64,000 nt of DNA from Coenobita brevimanus (lineage: Eukaryota; Arthropoda; Malacostraca; Decapoda; Coenobitidae), in the NCBI GenBank assembly GCA_032717465.1, contig CM064715.1:37697104-37761103 (forward strand), written 5' to 3'. Of this stretch, positions 1 to 11,265 are shown in pieces. How positions within the stretch are numbered: the stretch's first letter is position 1; every line of letters starts with the position of its first letter. The translations under genes and the position numbers were made by a program. The notes below the pieces were generated by a model, which was given only the letters and a program-made list of their open reading frames with translations, did not search any database and was not told the origin of the DNA.

Positions 1-870
1 GTACTGACTGAGGGCCTCCCTATTAGCAGCTTCAAATTGCCACAACCAACGTTTCTTTTGAGGGTCCACAGGCTGTACTGGAGCAACAGGACAGGTTAAG
101 GTGATAAGGTTATGAACAGAGGAGCCCCGTGGAGAGGAAGGATGTTCAGCATAAACAGAAGGGTTAGTTGTAAGGAAGAGGTCAGGTATGTTGGAACTCT
201 TTCCATGGCAGTCAGGGATACAGGTAGGGTGCTGTACAAGCTGTTCTAGGTCGTTAAGAATAGAAAAGATGTAGGTTTATTCACCAGGTGGATCAGTGAA
301 AGAAGAGGAGAGCCAAAGGTGGTGGTGAACATTGAAATCTTCTAGAATGGACGTTTCAGACAAAAGAAGTGGATAGGATGTGCTCCATTGTAGAAGTAAG
401 ATAGCCGAAGAATTTTTCGTAGTCAGTAGAGCTGTGGGAAAAGTAAACAGCACAGATATATTTAGTCAGAGAACTACAGGAAAGCCAAAGACAGAGAGTA
501 GAAAATTCTGAAGAATCAGATTCAGGAACACTAGAGCAAGATAAGTCGTTGCTTACATATACGGAACAGCCACCTTTGGCTTTGAAATGAGTATAGAGAA
601 AGTAGGAGGATACAGAGTTGCCTCGGACAACTGTGTCAGTTCAGAAGAGAAGGTGGGGTTTAGAGGAGGAGAGGTGGTGCTCAACAGGGAGAAAGTTAGA
701 GGAAAGGCTGTGAATGTTGCAGAAATGAAGAAATGAGCCAGACAATGATTCCAAGCATCTCGATTGGCCGTCACCAGGAGAGGGGCATTTATGTTGCCCC
801 CCCCCCACCCTCCCTCGGGGACTTTGAGGCTAGGTTAAATGATGAAGCCATTTTATTGAATTTTTAATAG
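1..870 (-). mobile_element. LINE family A, copy 1: 5' fragment with endonuclease region
   Basis: Minus-strand remnant of a non-LTR retrotransposon that runs off the left edge. The sequence matches, with many small differences, the 5' part of the plus-strand copy at 48355-51165: the same G-rich run followed by a 'cataaatgcccc' stretch near the start, and the same endonuclease-type peptide. The longest open piece (553-774) contains SILISKPKVAV, shared with the other copy. The apurinic-type endonuclease would nick the target to prime reverse transcription. This copy is broken by frameshifts and stops, so it is a dead fragment. Homology fades near 870, taken as the approximate 5' limit. Confidence 0.7.
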
Positions 871-1132
871 GAAAAGGGGAGAAGAGGGGGACGAAACGAG
901 CTCCAACCTCCACTAACCCGGTTCTCAACCCACCCTCCCCATACTCCTTCCCACCCACCCTGCTTTCATTCTTAACTAGCAGTTACATCTCAAGCTGATC
1001 TCATACTTAACACTCCTAGTCACACTACTAACACACAAACATAAAACGCTAGGATAAGTAAAAAGTATATAACTATCAACAGGCTGCAGCAAGAAATTAA
1101 TGTATTATAACGTTGACAGTAAAACAAAAACG
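871..1132. other. unassigned spacer
   Basis: C-rich then A-rich DNA with no open frame of note and no repeat shared with the rest of the window. Confidence 0.5.
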
Positions 1133-1208
1133 TTAACAATGTCCATCCCAGGCCTCATTCTTGCGTGTTCTTGCGTGCGTGCGTGTTGTGGCTGCATGTT
1201 TGGGTGTG

Positions 1209-1413
<205 letters not shown>

Positions 1414-1504
1414 TATTTGCAAAGCAGTGTATCCAACGCATGAGGTTTGGGATGGCCATCGGTGACATTTTTGTTTTATTGTCAATGTCATAATTGTGCT
1501 GTTG

Positions 1505-1672
1505 CATCAAAATCGTTGATACTGTTGACTTGGGAATCTTTTTGCTAGTTGCTAATTTGCTGTAGTTAGCACCAGCTTTATGCCGCCGAATGATGTCCAG
1601 TTTTGATGCCAAGTTGGCGAGCACATGCCTGCTCTTGACAGGGGTAGTAGTAGGGGCCTTGGGTGAAGCCAT
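1505..1672 (-). pseudogene. Tigger/pogo transposase N-terminus (CENPB-N-like), truncated
   Basis: A start codon at 1672 opens a peptide beginning MASPKAP that contains KLDIIRRHKAG, KLATSKKIPKSTVSTIL. This is the pattern of the CENPB-N/psq-type DNA-binding domain (KLDII, then a helix-turn-helix ending in KSTVSxI). In intact elements this domain binds the TIRs and is followed by a second HTH and a DDE catalytic core. Here the frame runs into a (TG)n microsatellite and no DDE domain follows, so it cannot be functional. The assignment rests on motif pattern only. Confidence 0.6.
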
Positions 1673-1945
1673 GGTGGTGCTGTAGTATTCCACGTGGTCA
1701 AATAGAAATGCAGACTTAGGCAACCGATGAACAGGGCAGAGCACGGGAGACTGAGCTGCAGAGCATGGGAGATTGAGGCAACTTAGTCGGTCTGTCTGGA
1801 GGCGTGCGGTTTGAATTGTCGAAATGGCATGGATAACCATGGCAAAACAACGAAAAAGGCTATAGATTTAAAAATGTCGAAACAACGAATTGTCGAAGAA
1901 CGACCTGTCGAAAAACGAGGGCTTGGTGTATACTATACCACTAAT

Positions 1946-2540
1946 AGTATTTTTTTTTTTTTTTTTCATTATAAAAATCTGGACCTCCTGGTGCAACAAG
2001 GTGCAAATTGACCAAAAATAAAAAGTGCCAGAAAATTATGTCAAAGTTTTTGAAGCTCCAAGTGACCATAATTTGTTTTGTTTTTATAGATAGAGAGATG
2101 ATGCTTACAACACAAATGGAGTTCACTCTTTTAGGTTACAGCTCACTGCTCTTCCTTTCAGTGGATAGAGGCCTGTTTCCACATTGAAAAGACATAACAG
2201 CTGTCAAGGTCACGTCGACCATTGTTTTTCAGTGACTAACAGACTTTATTGCCATTGTTCTTTTGAACGAATATCCACTTGAATATGGAAGTTAAGGCCT
2301 TGGAGAGCCCAACCACATGCATAACTCATTTTTGGTTGGTATGGTCTTTTCGCCCCTTGTCACACTGGAGGTTCCATTATACTGTATAACAATACTGTAC
2401 CTTACAGTACTCGGAAAACCTGGTCCTCGATATTTTTGGCATTCAATACACCATCATCATTATCATCACTTATAATCATTTGCTTGTACACAAAGAGTAC
2501 AAAACCATTTATTCTGCTGTTTGAATGCATTATAATTATG
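1946..2540. other. unassigned spacer
   Basis: A poly-T run (about 1951-1966) is followed by AT-rich unique-looking sequence. No gene or repeat was recognised. Confidence 0.5.
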
Positions 2541-2554
2541 GTTTCCAAGCTCTT

Positions 2555-2604
2555 TATCTCTCTCTCTCTCTCTCTCTCTCTTTGTATATATATATATATT
2601 AAAA
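2555..2604. repeat. (TC)n followed by (TA)n microsatellite at the Gypsy-1 insertion site
   Basis: A TC run of about 26 bp and a short TA run lie directly against the left LTR of Gypsy-1. TA-rich sequence also follows the right LTR at 14021, suggesting the element landed in a TA-rich microsatellite. Confidence 0.85.
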
Positions 2605-2840
2605 TGCAGTATAGTGCCCCCAAAAGCGCCCAGACACCCCCACAAGGAGCCCACAGAGGAACAACGACAGTGCGCCGGGACTCAGAGTGACAACGGCATA
2701 AGTCAGCCCGGGCCGCGGGCCCCTATGACCCGGAACTAGCCCTCTGCCACCATAGCAGGAATACTAGACTTCCTTCCAGTCGAGCCTTCCCCAGCCAGCT
2801 TCAGGCTGGAGCTGTCTATCCAGCTCCTGCCAGCACCCCT

Positions 2841-3700
2841 GAGACGGCCTGTAGCTGCTCACCCCTCGCTAAGGAGACGGCTTGTAGCTGCTCACCCCTC
2901 GCTAAGGAGACGGCCTGTAGCTGCTCTGAGGGTAATAAGGAGATGGCCTGTAGTCTCTCCCGCCTTTGTCAGAAGACAGCCTGTAGCTGCTCCGAAGGTG
3001 TCCTTCCCGAGACGGCCTGTAGCCGCTCAACCCTCCTGAAGGAGACAACCTGTAGCCGCTCAACCCTCCTGAAGGAGACAACCTGTAGCCACTCCCACCT
3101 TCATCAGGAGACGGCCTGTAGCCGCTCCGAAGGTGCTTTCCCTGAGACGGCCTGTAGCCACTCACCCCTCGCTAAGGAGACAGCCTGTAGCCGTTCAGAG
3201 GGTAATAAGGAGATGGCCTGTAGCCGTTCAGAGGGTAATAAGGAGACGGCCTGTAGCCGCTCTGAGGATAATAAAGAGACGGCCTGTAGCCACTCCGAAG
3301 ATGTCCTTCCCGAGACGGCCTGTAGCCACTCCCAAAGGTGTCCTTCCCAAGACGGCCTGTAGCCGCTCCCAAGGTGTCCTTCCCAAGATGGCCTGTAGCC
3401 ACTCAACCTGAAGGAGACTGCCTGTAGCCGCTCCGAAGGTGCTTTCCCTGAGACGGTCTGTAGCCACTCACCCCTCCTGAAGGAGACGGCTTGTAGCTGC
3501 TCTGAGGGTAAGAAGGAGACGGCCTGTAGCTGCTCCCGCCTTCGTCAGGAGACGGCCTGTAGCCGCTCTGGTGTCCTCCCTGAGACTGTCTGTAGCCGCT
3601 CAACCCTCCTGAAGGAGATGGCCTGCAGCTGCCCCCGCCTTCGTCAGGAGACGGCCTGTAGCCACTCCGAAGGTGCCTTTGGGTCTGCTGGCAGCTGCTC
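2841..3700 (+). repeat. modular minisatellite inside the 5' LTR, about 25 units
   Basis: Each unit is a near-constant 15-mer GAGACGGCCTGTAGC followed by an 18-21 bp module drawn from a small set (for example CGCTCACCCCTCGCTAAG, CGCTCTGAGGGTAATAAG, CGCTCCCGCCTTCGTCAG, CGCTCCGAAGGTGTCCTTCCC). Units are mostly 33 or 36 bp, so frames stay open on both strands, giving artefactual repeats such as ETACSRSEG. Order and copy number differ from the 3' LTR array. Confidence 0.93.
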
Positions 3701-4279
3701 ACTCCCCCAGGCCATGGCCAGCAGCCGGGTCTTGGCGACGGCCTGTAGCTGCGCCCCCATTGAAGCTGATGCCTGTTCCCCGACCCACGACCCAGAGGGA
3801 GTCTTGGGCCTAGTGGAGTACTGGAGAGGCCCCTTAGTCTCCCCCAGCCTCTGCTCCCTACAACCAGATCTGGAGGAGACCCACCTCACGGACCCCGACG
3901 CAGACTGGTGCCGCAGCCCCTTCCTGTCGGCACCGCCAAGACCTGGGGACTGCAGCCCTTGGGAACCCCAGACCACCCCCAGGACTCCCGGGTGGGAACT
4001 CCCCACACCTCGATGTTGGAGATCTTCATCCTCCGTCAGGAGCCTGAATGACAGATTCAGGCAGTTATTCGGCCCCAGCCAAGATGGCTGCACTCCTGTC
4101 CCCAGCCCTGAGAGCATGGGACCCTTCGCCACCCACAGCCCTGGACGAGAACGGACGCCCCTGAGCGTGATCCTGTGGCCTCTGGATATAGAGGCCCCCG
4201 GTGGTGCCCAGCCCCATCAGTAGCAGAGCTGTGACACCCCACTACCCTTGCACCTGACTGCCATGACGCCCAGACCTGA

Positions 4280-4500
4280 CAGGAGTGACAGTAATAGTAC
4301 AGTGTTTGTGACCAAGTGATATAAAGGCAGAAGAGTGAACTAACCCTCTAATGGAAGTCAGTGATAATACCCAAGTGGTGGAGCGAATAACAACTAATAT
4401 GTACAGTGTCTGTGACCAAGGGATATAAAGATGGAACAGTGAACTACCCCTTTAATAGAAGTCAGTGATAATACCAAAGTGGTGGAGTGAGTGACAGCGA
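4280..4500 (+). promoter_or_regulatory. duplicated TATA-like segment in the LTR (possible promoter)
   Basis: A roughly 105-bp segment is present twice in tandem, each with 'acagtgt.tgtgacca' followed by GATATAAAG (about 4317 and 4423) and a downstream CAGTGA-type motif. A TATA-like element in the non-minisatellite part of an LTR fits a U3 promoter; this is inference. The 3' LTR keeps only one intact GATATAAAG (about 13180). Confidence 0.4.
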
Positions 4501-4978
4501 CAGTGTAAACACAAATACGGCCACCCAGTGAGAGTTGAGTCTAATGGGGTAAATACGCTACCACCAGAAAATACCTCCTGATACTAAGACCATAATCAGA
4601 CCCCAGTGCCAAAGTAACACTCACCAGTAGGAAATAACATTGGTAACTCCACGAGTATAGAAAACCAGGACTTCCCATAATTAAGAATACTCTGCCTCAA
4701 GTGCTATTCACTGTGACCCGAGCAGTATCCTGCGTGATACTGATAACCATATCTAGACATAAAAGCTTGTAATTGCCCAGTGTATTTGTATCAGTGACAT
4801 CTACTCATTCCCCTCTCCAACTAAGTAATACACGTGTAAGGTTGTTGCCTGTAGTTTTTGTGTCCTACCTCTCTCGTACTTGTCTAAGGCCCAGTCTTGA
4901 AAGAGAGCCCCGCTATACACTAGGAGTTTACAGGATGGGAAGTCGAACCTGTAACACCTAGCATTACACTGGTGGACA

Positions 4979-4996
4979 GCAGTGGTTCTTGACCCA
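4979..4996 (+). promoter_or_regulatory. candidate tRNA primer-binding site of Gypsy-1
   Basis: Starting one base after the LTR end, TGGTGGACAGCAGTGG has the TGG start expected for pairing with a tRNA 3' CCA. The primer tRNA was not identified. Confidence 0.5.
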
Positions 4997-5032
4997 GGCA
5001 TATGAGAGAGGTAATCAGGAAATACTGGAAAA

Positions 5033-5923
5033 ATGGCAACCAAACCACATGTGCAATTACCCAAGTTCGACCCCGAACTGTATGATGTTCACACATACCT
5101 GGCAGTTATTAAACCTTTGCTAGATATCGGTTTCGAGGATGGCAAACAGAAAATTGCAGTTACACTCCCACTGCTGGGCAAAGCGGCAGCTAATATAGCA
5201 CCCAAAATCGTTATGGGGCTCACCTGGCAGAATTTCACGAGACTCGTGATCCAAGCCATCACCCCATCACTAGGGAAAGTGGTGGCATTATCCCAACTGG
5301 TTAGTTTAACTTTTGATGGCAACTTCGACGATACTTTAATCCAGGTGAGACGCCTGGTCACTGCTGCCTACCCAGAGGTAGATGATGAAACCCGGGAGCA
5401 ACACATCTTTAATACTCTTCTGAGAGTGCTCCCCAGCATAGCCAAAGAGCACTTAACGATCCATGACCCGACTGGAGACATGGATAAGGACATCCAACTG
5501 ATACGGCGCCTCCTGACCTCCCGCCCTGCACCCCAACAAATCAACGTGGTAAGGAAGTTTCCCACCAAGATCCCAGCTCCCCCAGTCAGGCCACGTCCGC
5601 CTATGTCCCATACCAGCCCCACCCCAGCACCCAGCCTGCCTAGGGCACACCTCACCCACCGGCGCCCTGCCCACAGGGAGAACCCCAACCTCATCTTAGT
5701 AAATCCCTGGGAATTCTCTGCGTGCAGCTCCAGGTGCCCACTGCACGATATCAGATATCAATTAAAAGCTGCACGATGGAAAACTACCACCCCAGGCCAA
5801 CGCAAAGTTTCCTCTCTAGAGGATGAGGTAACAGAGGACGAACCCGTACCTGTGGAGGAGACCGACCCCAGGGAACAGAAGCCGGAGCAAGAAGAAGGAG
5901 GCCCCAGACAGTTGGATTTTTAG
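5033..5923 (+). CDS. Gypsy-1 Gag-like protein (296 aa, open)
   Basis: First long open frame after the primer-binding site, opening with MATKPHVQLPKFDPELYDV. The 'LPKFDP' opening and the helical region to about residue 170 (TWQNFTRLVIQAI, EHLTIHDPTGDMDKDIQLIRRLL) fit a Ty3/gypsy capsid that packages element RNA. Residues 175-220 are Pro/Arg-rich and the C-terminus is acidic (about 262-290). No CCHC knuckle is visible; a C-x3-C pair near residue 232 is the only Cys cluster. It is intact, unlike pol downstream. The protease frame begins 20 bp after the stop in another frame. The Gag call rests mainly on position. Confidence 0.65.
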   Translation: MATKPHVQLPKFDPELYDVHTYLAVIKPLLDIGFEDGKQKIAVTLPLLGKAAANIAPKIVMGLTWQNFTRLVIQAITPSLGKVVALSQLVSLTFDGNFDDTLIQVRRLVTAAYPEVDDETREQHIFNTLLRVLPSIAKEHLTIHDPTGDMDKDIQLIRRLLTSRPAPQQINVVRKFPTKIPAPPVRPRPPMSHTSPTPAPSLPRAHLTHRRPAHRENPNLILVNPWEFSACSSRCPLHDIRYQLKAARWKTTTPGQRKVSSLEDEVTEDEPVPVEETDPREQKPEQEEGGPRQLDF

Positions 5924-5943
5924 GACCACCCCCGCACCTTTCC

Positions 5944-6321
5944 ATGGTGGCAGGGGCCATTTCCCCCAAATATCGCCCCTTAGTTTACCACAAGATGAAG
6001 CTGAACGGGGTGAAAGCCAGACTTCTGGTCGATACTGGAGCGGTCAGATCCTGCCTTTATAGCCACTACTTCTCCCATCACAAATTGACCTTTGGCCCGC
6101 TCTGCCCAAAGGCAATTCACCTTGTGGATGTGGGGGATGGCCCCCTGCCCATCCGTGGGGAAACACGGGCCCTGAGAGTCAACACCCATCAACTGGTGTC
6201 GACCCAACATCAGTTCATAATATTCGACTCCTCCTGCCACAGTTATGATGGATACCTTGGGTTGGTTGCAGAAGTTAGGAGCCACCATAGATTGCCGCAA
6301 CAGACAGCTCCAGTTCCATAA
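5944..6321 (+). pseudogene. Gypsy-1 aspartic protease region
   Basis: The peptide contains LLVDTGAVRSCLY near residues 30-42, the DTGA active-site motif of retropepsins, preceded by VKAR. In intact elements the enzyme cleaves the Gag-Pol polyprotein. The expected continuation (WLQKLGATIDCRNRQLQF) lies in another frame at about 6255-6320, so there is a frameshift near 6243. A C-rich, Pro/Ser-coding spacer (6340-6500) separates it from the reverse transcriptase. Confidence 0.8.
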
Positions 6322-6500
6322 ATTACTCGACCCCTCCCCCCGGGCCATCTGCACCTGCATGCCACGGCCCCGGCCGAAAGACTCTGCCCCCCTCTTCCTC
6401 CTCCCCCCCTCTTCCTCCTCCCCCCCACCATCCCTCCCCCCCTTCTTTTTCTGCCATCATTTCCTCTGCTGTCACCATTCCCCCCCACCATGAAGCCTGG

Positions 6501-8240
6501 GTGCCCCTTAATCAGCCCTCCGGCCCCTCCATCCTATTCTCCCCACTCCTGCCACCTGGAACCCTCTCGGTGTGCCTTCTGCCCCCAACTTTCCTTCCCC
6601 CGCATCACACAGCAGTCTGGATTGCCAAGCTCGCCCCCTCGCCCCTCACCCTCCCTAAAGGGCTCATAATCGGAGAGATGGAGGAAGCCGAACACTGTGC
6701 CCCTTCCCCCTCCTACTTCCCCGCCCTCCTGCCCCCTATCCCCGACCATCTCTTCGCTCACAAGTCAGACACCCTCTGCCGCCTACTCCTGGATTTCCAG
6801 GATCTGTTCGCGGCGGGACCAGCTGACATCAGACACACCAACTACCTGGCTCACAAGATTCATACAACAGGCCCACCGATTCGACAGCCATCCCGATGGA
6901 AGAACCCCAAACAGCGGGAAGAGGAAGGCCGCCAGGTACAGGAGATGATCGAAGCCGGAGTCATCTCCCCCTCCACCAGCCCCTGGTTCTCCCCCGTCGT
7001 CCTCGTGAAGAAAAAAGATGGCAAATGCGGTTCTGTATCGACTACCGCCAGCTTAATGATGTAACCACCAAAGACGCCACTCCACTCCCACTTATAGACG
7101 ATTCCCTGAATTCCCTGTATGGAGCCTCCTGGTTCTCTACCCTCGACCTCCAGTTGGGGTATTGGAAGGTCCCCGTGTGCCAGGAGGACAGAGACAAAAC
7201 CGCTTTCTCGACCAGCAACAGGAAACATGAGTTTAATGTTCTGCTGTTTGGCCTCTGTAACGTCCCCACCACCTTCTCCAGGTTAATGGAATCCGTCCTC
7301 AGCGGTCTCACGTGGGAGATCTGTCTCGCGTAATTGGACGACGTCATCGTTTTCAGCCAAACCTGGGCTGACCACCTGCAGCGCCTCTGCCGCGTTTTCA
7401 CCAGGATCCGACAGGCAGGCCTCAAACTCCGGCCCACCAAGTGTGTCCTGGCCGCCAGAACCATCTCATTCCTGGGGCACGTCATCTCCCAGGCAGGCGT
7501 ATCTCCCGACCCAGACAAACTCCACGCCATCATGGACATACTCCCACCACAAGATGTTCACGGGATTCGGGCCTTCTTCGGCTTGACGTCCTATTACCGC
7601 CACTTTGAGAAGGGGTTTGCCCACATTGCTAAACTACTCCACGACCTTACTCATAAGGGGGAACCGTTCCTCTGGATGGATGAGAGACGAGCCGCCTTCC
7701 AACAGCTTAAAGATAAGCTCGTTTCCACCCCCGTCGTGGCCTTTCCCCACTATACCCTCCCATTCTGGCTCTATACCAACATCTCCCTCATTGCCATCGG
7801 CACTGTGCTAGCGCAAGTCCAAGAGGGCCACGAGCACATCATCGCCTGTGCCAGCCATACCCTAAATTAGGCAGAGAAGAATTATGCCGCCACCAAAAGA
7901 GAGTGCTTAGGTATCATCTGGGCACTTGAGCACTTCTGGGTATACCTCTCCGGGACCCAAGTCACTATCATTACCAACCACCAGTCCCTCTAGTGGCTGC
8001 GGCAATCTGACACTCACAACACCCAGCTCATCCGATGGCGTTAAACCCTGGAGGAATTCAATTACGAAATCTCGTACCGCCCCAGCAAACTCCATACCAA
8101 CACGGACGCTCTTTCTCAGCTTCCCATCCACGCCGCCCAGCCAGAGCCAGACCTCCTCTAACAGTGGCATCACAAGGAGCGACCCCCTTGGATCCCCCAG
8201 CACCTTTTCAAGAAACTGTACTGCCAGGGCGACCACCTAC
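6501..8240 (+). pseudogene. Gypsy-1 reverse transcriptase and RNase H, multiply disrupted
   Basis: RT motifs in order: GVISPSTSPWFSPVVLVKKKDGK (about 6953-7020), frameshift near 7024, FCIDYRQLNDVT, WFSTLDLQLGYW, LFGLCNVPTTFSRLM, then the catalytic box in which the tyrosine codon of YLDD is replaced by TAA (7331-7333), followed by LDDVIVFS, FLGHVIS and YYRHF. RNase H follows (WLYTNISL, AEKNYAATKRECLGIIWAL, ITNHQSL). From about 7030 to 8543 one frame stays aligned with no indel but carries stops at 7331, 7868, 7991, 8042, 8159 and 8489. The loss of the catalytic Tyr codon alone would abolish activity. Confidence 0.92.
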
Positions 8241-8544
8241 TGACCCCGTCAGGCCATATCCTCCTAGCCTCTGACACCGCCCGCGATGCCCTACGACACC
8301 TGCACACCTACAACGGCACTCACCTGTGTACGAAGAAACTACTGCAGGTCTTCAATGACACCTACTGGGTGCCAAATCCTTCTGCCCTTGCCAAGGAAAT
8401 TATCCAAACCTGCCGTGCCTGTGCCCTTGGTAAAGACATCATCCGTACCGCAGGTCCGTCGGGCCATATTATCGCCCACAAACCTTGGTAGCTGTTAGCG
8501 ATTGACGTGGTGGGACCCTTACCTCCAAAATCAGGCTATAGGTA
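8241..8544 (+). pseudogene. Gypsy-1 integrase, N-terminal part
   Basis: Contains the zinc-binding HHCC region (HLHTYNGTHLCTKKLL, then CRACALGK) followed by the start of the catalytic core (AIDVVGPLPPKSGY). The reading frame is cut at the TA of 8543-8544 by a 924-bp MITE and resumes in register after 9470. An in-frame TAG lies at 8489. Confidence 0.88.
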
Positions 8545-9468
8545 CAGTCGCCAAACTTTCCACCTGGGCCACCTAGCCGCAAGAGGTGGGTAACGGGTGC
8601 TGGCAACAGTGTATCTGTTTGTTCGTGTGTACATGCTCAACGAAAGTTCGAATCATCAACTCTCTTCTGTAGTGAACCTCAGAGTTCATCCCGATATTCA
8701 GTCGGCAATTTTTAGCCGATAGAATTTCAAAGGAACTTCTTGAAAGTATTGAATAATGCGAATATTGAAAACAATAAGTAAAGTCATCTTTTAAGAAAAC
8801 TCATCTTTACATATATTACATATTTATAAACGTATTCTTTTTCATTATTACATGATAAACCCCTGGCTAAAAATTTTCTACTGAATAATGGGGGGAAGAA
8901 TCGTCGTGTGACCGGCCCTTACGGTAGAAAAATGGATACCAGTGTCTGGCTGCTTGTTTTGCATTTCGCCAGTCCTGGGCCGGTCTTGATTAAATCTATT
9001 GGAATACCGTTCTTGATCCGAGACATGATTAGGTAAGTTACGTCAATTATCGTTACAGGATTACTCACTGGTCTTATATTAATTTAAACTAAATAGAAGA
9101 GATGGGGACTGTAGATGTCGGAGGTTGAAACTCATTCGTTGAGGCAGAATTAATGCCTCAAGTCAGCTAGTCATGAGTCGACCGACATGATGTAGCCACC
9201 CGTGAGATTTCAGTTACCAGTAATCTTACAGTTCAAATTGAACAGGGGGTGCCGCCTTACTCCTGAGACCTTTTTCTCCCCACCCAACTCCGTACCCATC
9301 CATCTATGGGATGAACCCTGACTCTTACTGAGGATCACTACAGATGAAGACAACTGATGATCCGAACTTTCGTCAAGCATGTACACACAAACAAACAGAT
9401 ACACTGTTGCCAGCACCCGTTACCCACCTCTTGCGGCTAGGTGGCCCAGGTGCAAAGTTTGGCGACTG
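8545..9468. mobile_element. Tc1/mariner-type MITE inserted in Gypsy-1 integrase
   Basis: 924-bp insertion flanked by a TA duplication (8543-8544 and 9469-9470). It has terminal inverted repeats of roughly 150 bp beginning CAGTCGCCAAACTTT. The two TIRs differ at scattered positions (about 90% identical by eye). Excising the element plus one TA restores the integrase reading frame, which fixes the boundaries. The centre is AT-rich with no transposase, so it is non-autonomous. TA target and CAGT ends fit the Tc1/mariner superfamily. Confidence 0.93.
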
Positions 9469-10610
9469 TATGTTATCACTTTCATCGACACGTACTCCAA
9501 GTTCGTCGTGGCCTGCCCAGCGAAGGAACACCACGCTGTTGCAGTGGCAGACACCCTCCTTCGGCACATGTTCCCCTAGTTTGGCATCCCGCAAGCAATC
9601 CACTCAGATAATGCACCAGAATTCACCAGTAAGATCTGGGAGGAGCTGGCCCATATTTTCGGGTATAACATCCCCCACTCATCCCCTTACTGGCCACAAG
9701 GAAATTCCTTAAGTGAGCGCAGCCATCACACACTAATGACCCATTACACCACCTCAAATGCTGCCTGATCCACCTCCAACACAACCTAGACCTCAGCCCC
9801 GACACTGCCTCCAACCCTATATCTCGGGTGACACAGTTATGATAGCCCAGCTCCCCACCCCTCACAAGCTTGTGCCACGCTTGGGACCCCATATCATCAC
9901 CCGTGTCCTTAGCCCCTATCAGGTCACTATCAAGTACCATGGCACTCCCCTCACCCTCCGAAACCGGCAGGTGTGCCCCTTCCACACTCCTGGTCCCACC
10001 ACCCTGGCCCCGTACCCCGTCCCACCCTCTACTGCCGCGCCGCCCCCTCATACTACCTATGACTGCTACATCTCCTCCTCTCCATCTACCTCTCCCTCTC
10101 CCTTCCCTGCCACTTCCACCTCGCCTTCTGTCACACCACATCACACCTCACCTGAGAACCCACCGACACCACCAACACCCCCCCGCTCCCCCACCTCTTC
10201 CCTATCCGCCAACCCTTCCCCTACGACCAGCACCACATGTCCCGCCCCCACCCCCACACCCCCGCCCCAGCTACCACCAACCGCCTCCCCTACATCTTCT
10301 AGCCCACTGCTCGCACACACCCCCACCTCCACCTGCACCACCCCCGGTCCCACGACACCACTACCCACTCACCCCACACCCCACTCCCCATGCCATGCCG
10401 CCAACACCCCTACCACCCCACGCCCGCCCTTACGTGCCCCACACACCTCACACACACATGCCAAGCCTGCACACCCACACCACCACCCACACTCACCCTC
10501 AGAACAACGATCACACGCTCCGGGCGCCTCTCCCGCCCACCCGCCCGATACACCCACTCTCCCACCCCACCTGCCTCGCCACAAAATCACACCCCTACCT
10601 CTGTCCTAAA
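9469..10610 (+). pseudogene. Gypsy-1 integrase core, GPY/F module and Pro-rich C-terminus
   Basis: The catalytic core resumes as VITFIDTYSKFVVA, then IHSDNAPEFTS (second Asp) and a SERSHH segment with the expected Glu. An in-frame TAG sits at about 9578. The GPY/F-like module (KLVPRLGPHIITRVLSPYQVTI) lies at about 9870-9930 in another frame. After it comes a very Pro/Ser/Thr-rich stretch (10000-10600) and, after a frame change, ITRSGRLSRPPARY, a common gypsy integrase tail. The Pro-rich part has no signal peptide or membrane segment, so it is not an env gene. Confidence 0.85.
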
Positions 10611-11265
10611 TCATTTCACACTCATGATACACCAAGCACAAATCCCAGCCACCTACACTCCCCAGAGACGCTACACCTCATTACCCCAGCATAAAACCCC
10701 ACACTCACTGTCCATCTCCAGCATTCAACACTTCCCCACACCACGGACAACAACTAACACCATGAAGATACGGCGAGCGGTATGGGCACCGTCCCTTGGA
10801 CGTAACCAGCGAGTCCGAGGACCACACCACCTCCTGCAACTCCTTTGCTCCTCCACCACCTCATCCACCCTCTTCCTCACCTGTGATGAGGAACAAGATG
10901 AAAACTCCGCCACCACAGCCAGGCACGCCCTCCTCCAACACCTACAGCCAGTCTACACCACCTATGACACCAAAGTTCACCACCTCCAGTCACAGGGACA
11001 TGACTTTTTCCCAGCAGATGGTGGTAAAATGCAGTATAGTGCCCCCAAAAGCGCCCAGACATCCCCACAAGGAGCCCACAGAGGAGCAATGACAGCGCAC
11101 TGGGACTCGGAGCGACAATGGCATAAGTCAGCCTGGGCCGCGTGCCCCTATGATCCGGAACTCGCCCACCGCCACAATAGCAGGAATACTAGACTACCTT
11201 CCGGGCAAGCCTTCCCCAACCAGCTTTGGGGTGGGGCTGTCTATCCAGCTCCTGCCAGCACCCCT

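Larger units (their letters stand above)
2605..4978 (+). repeat. Gypsy-1 5' LTR
   Basis: 2374 bp, unusually long for Ty3/gypsy. It matches the LTR at 11030-14020 from the TGCAG start to the ATTACA end. It has three zones: a GC-rich head (2605-2840), a modular minisatellite (2841-3700) and a tail with duplicated TATA-like segments. LTRs normally carry promoter and polyadenylation signals; the tail is the likely promoter here. Confidence 0.88.

Noticed and set aside
2943..3411. Repetitive Cys/Ser/Arg protein genes in the minisatellite (ETACSRSEG-type frames)
   Set aside because: Unit lengths divisible by three keep several frames open on both strands. There is no start, domain or conservation to favour one.
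2841..3700. CRISPR-like array (constant 15-mer alternating with variable 18-21 bp)
   Set aside because: The constant part is too short and imperfect, modules recur many times in both LTRs instead of being unique spacers, and the context is a eukaryotic LTR retrotransposon.
9758..10609. env-like or mucin-like gene after Gypsy-1 integrase
   Set aside because: Starts within the integrase C-terminal GPY/F module and continues into Pro/Thr low complexity. No signal peptide, furin site or membrane anchor.
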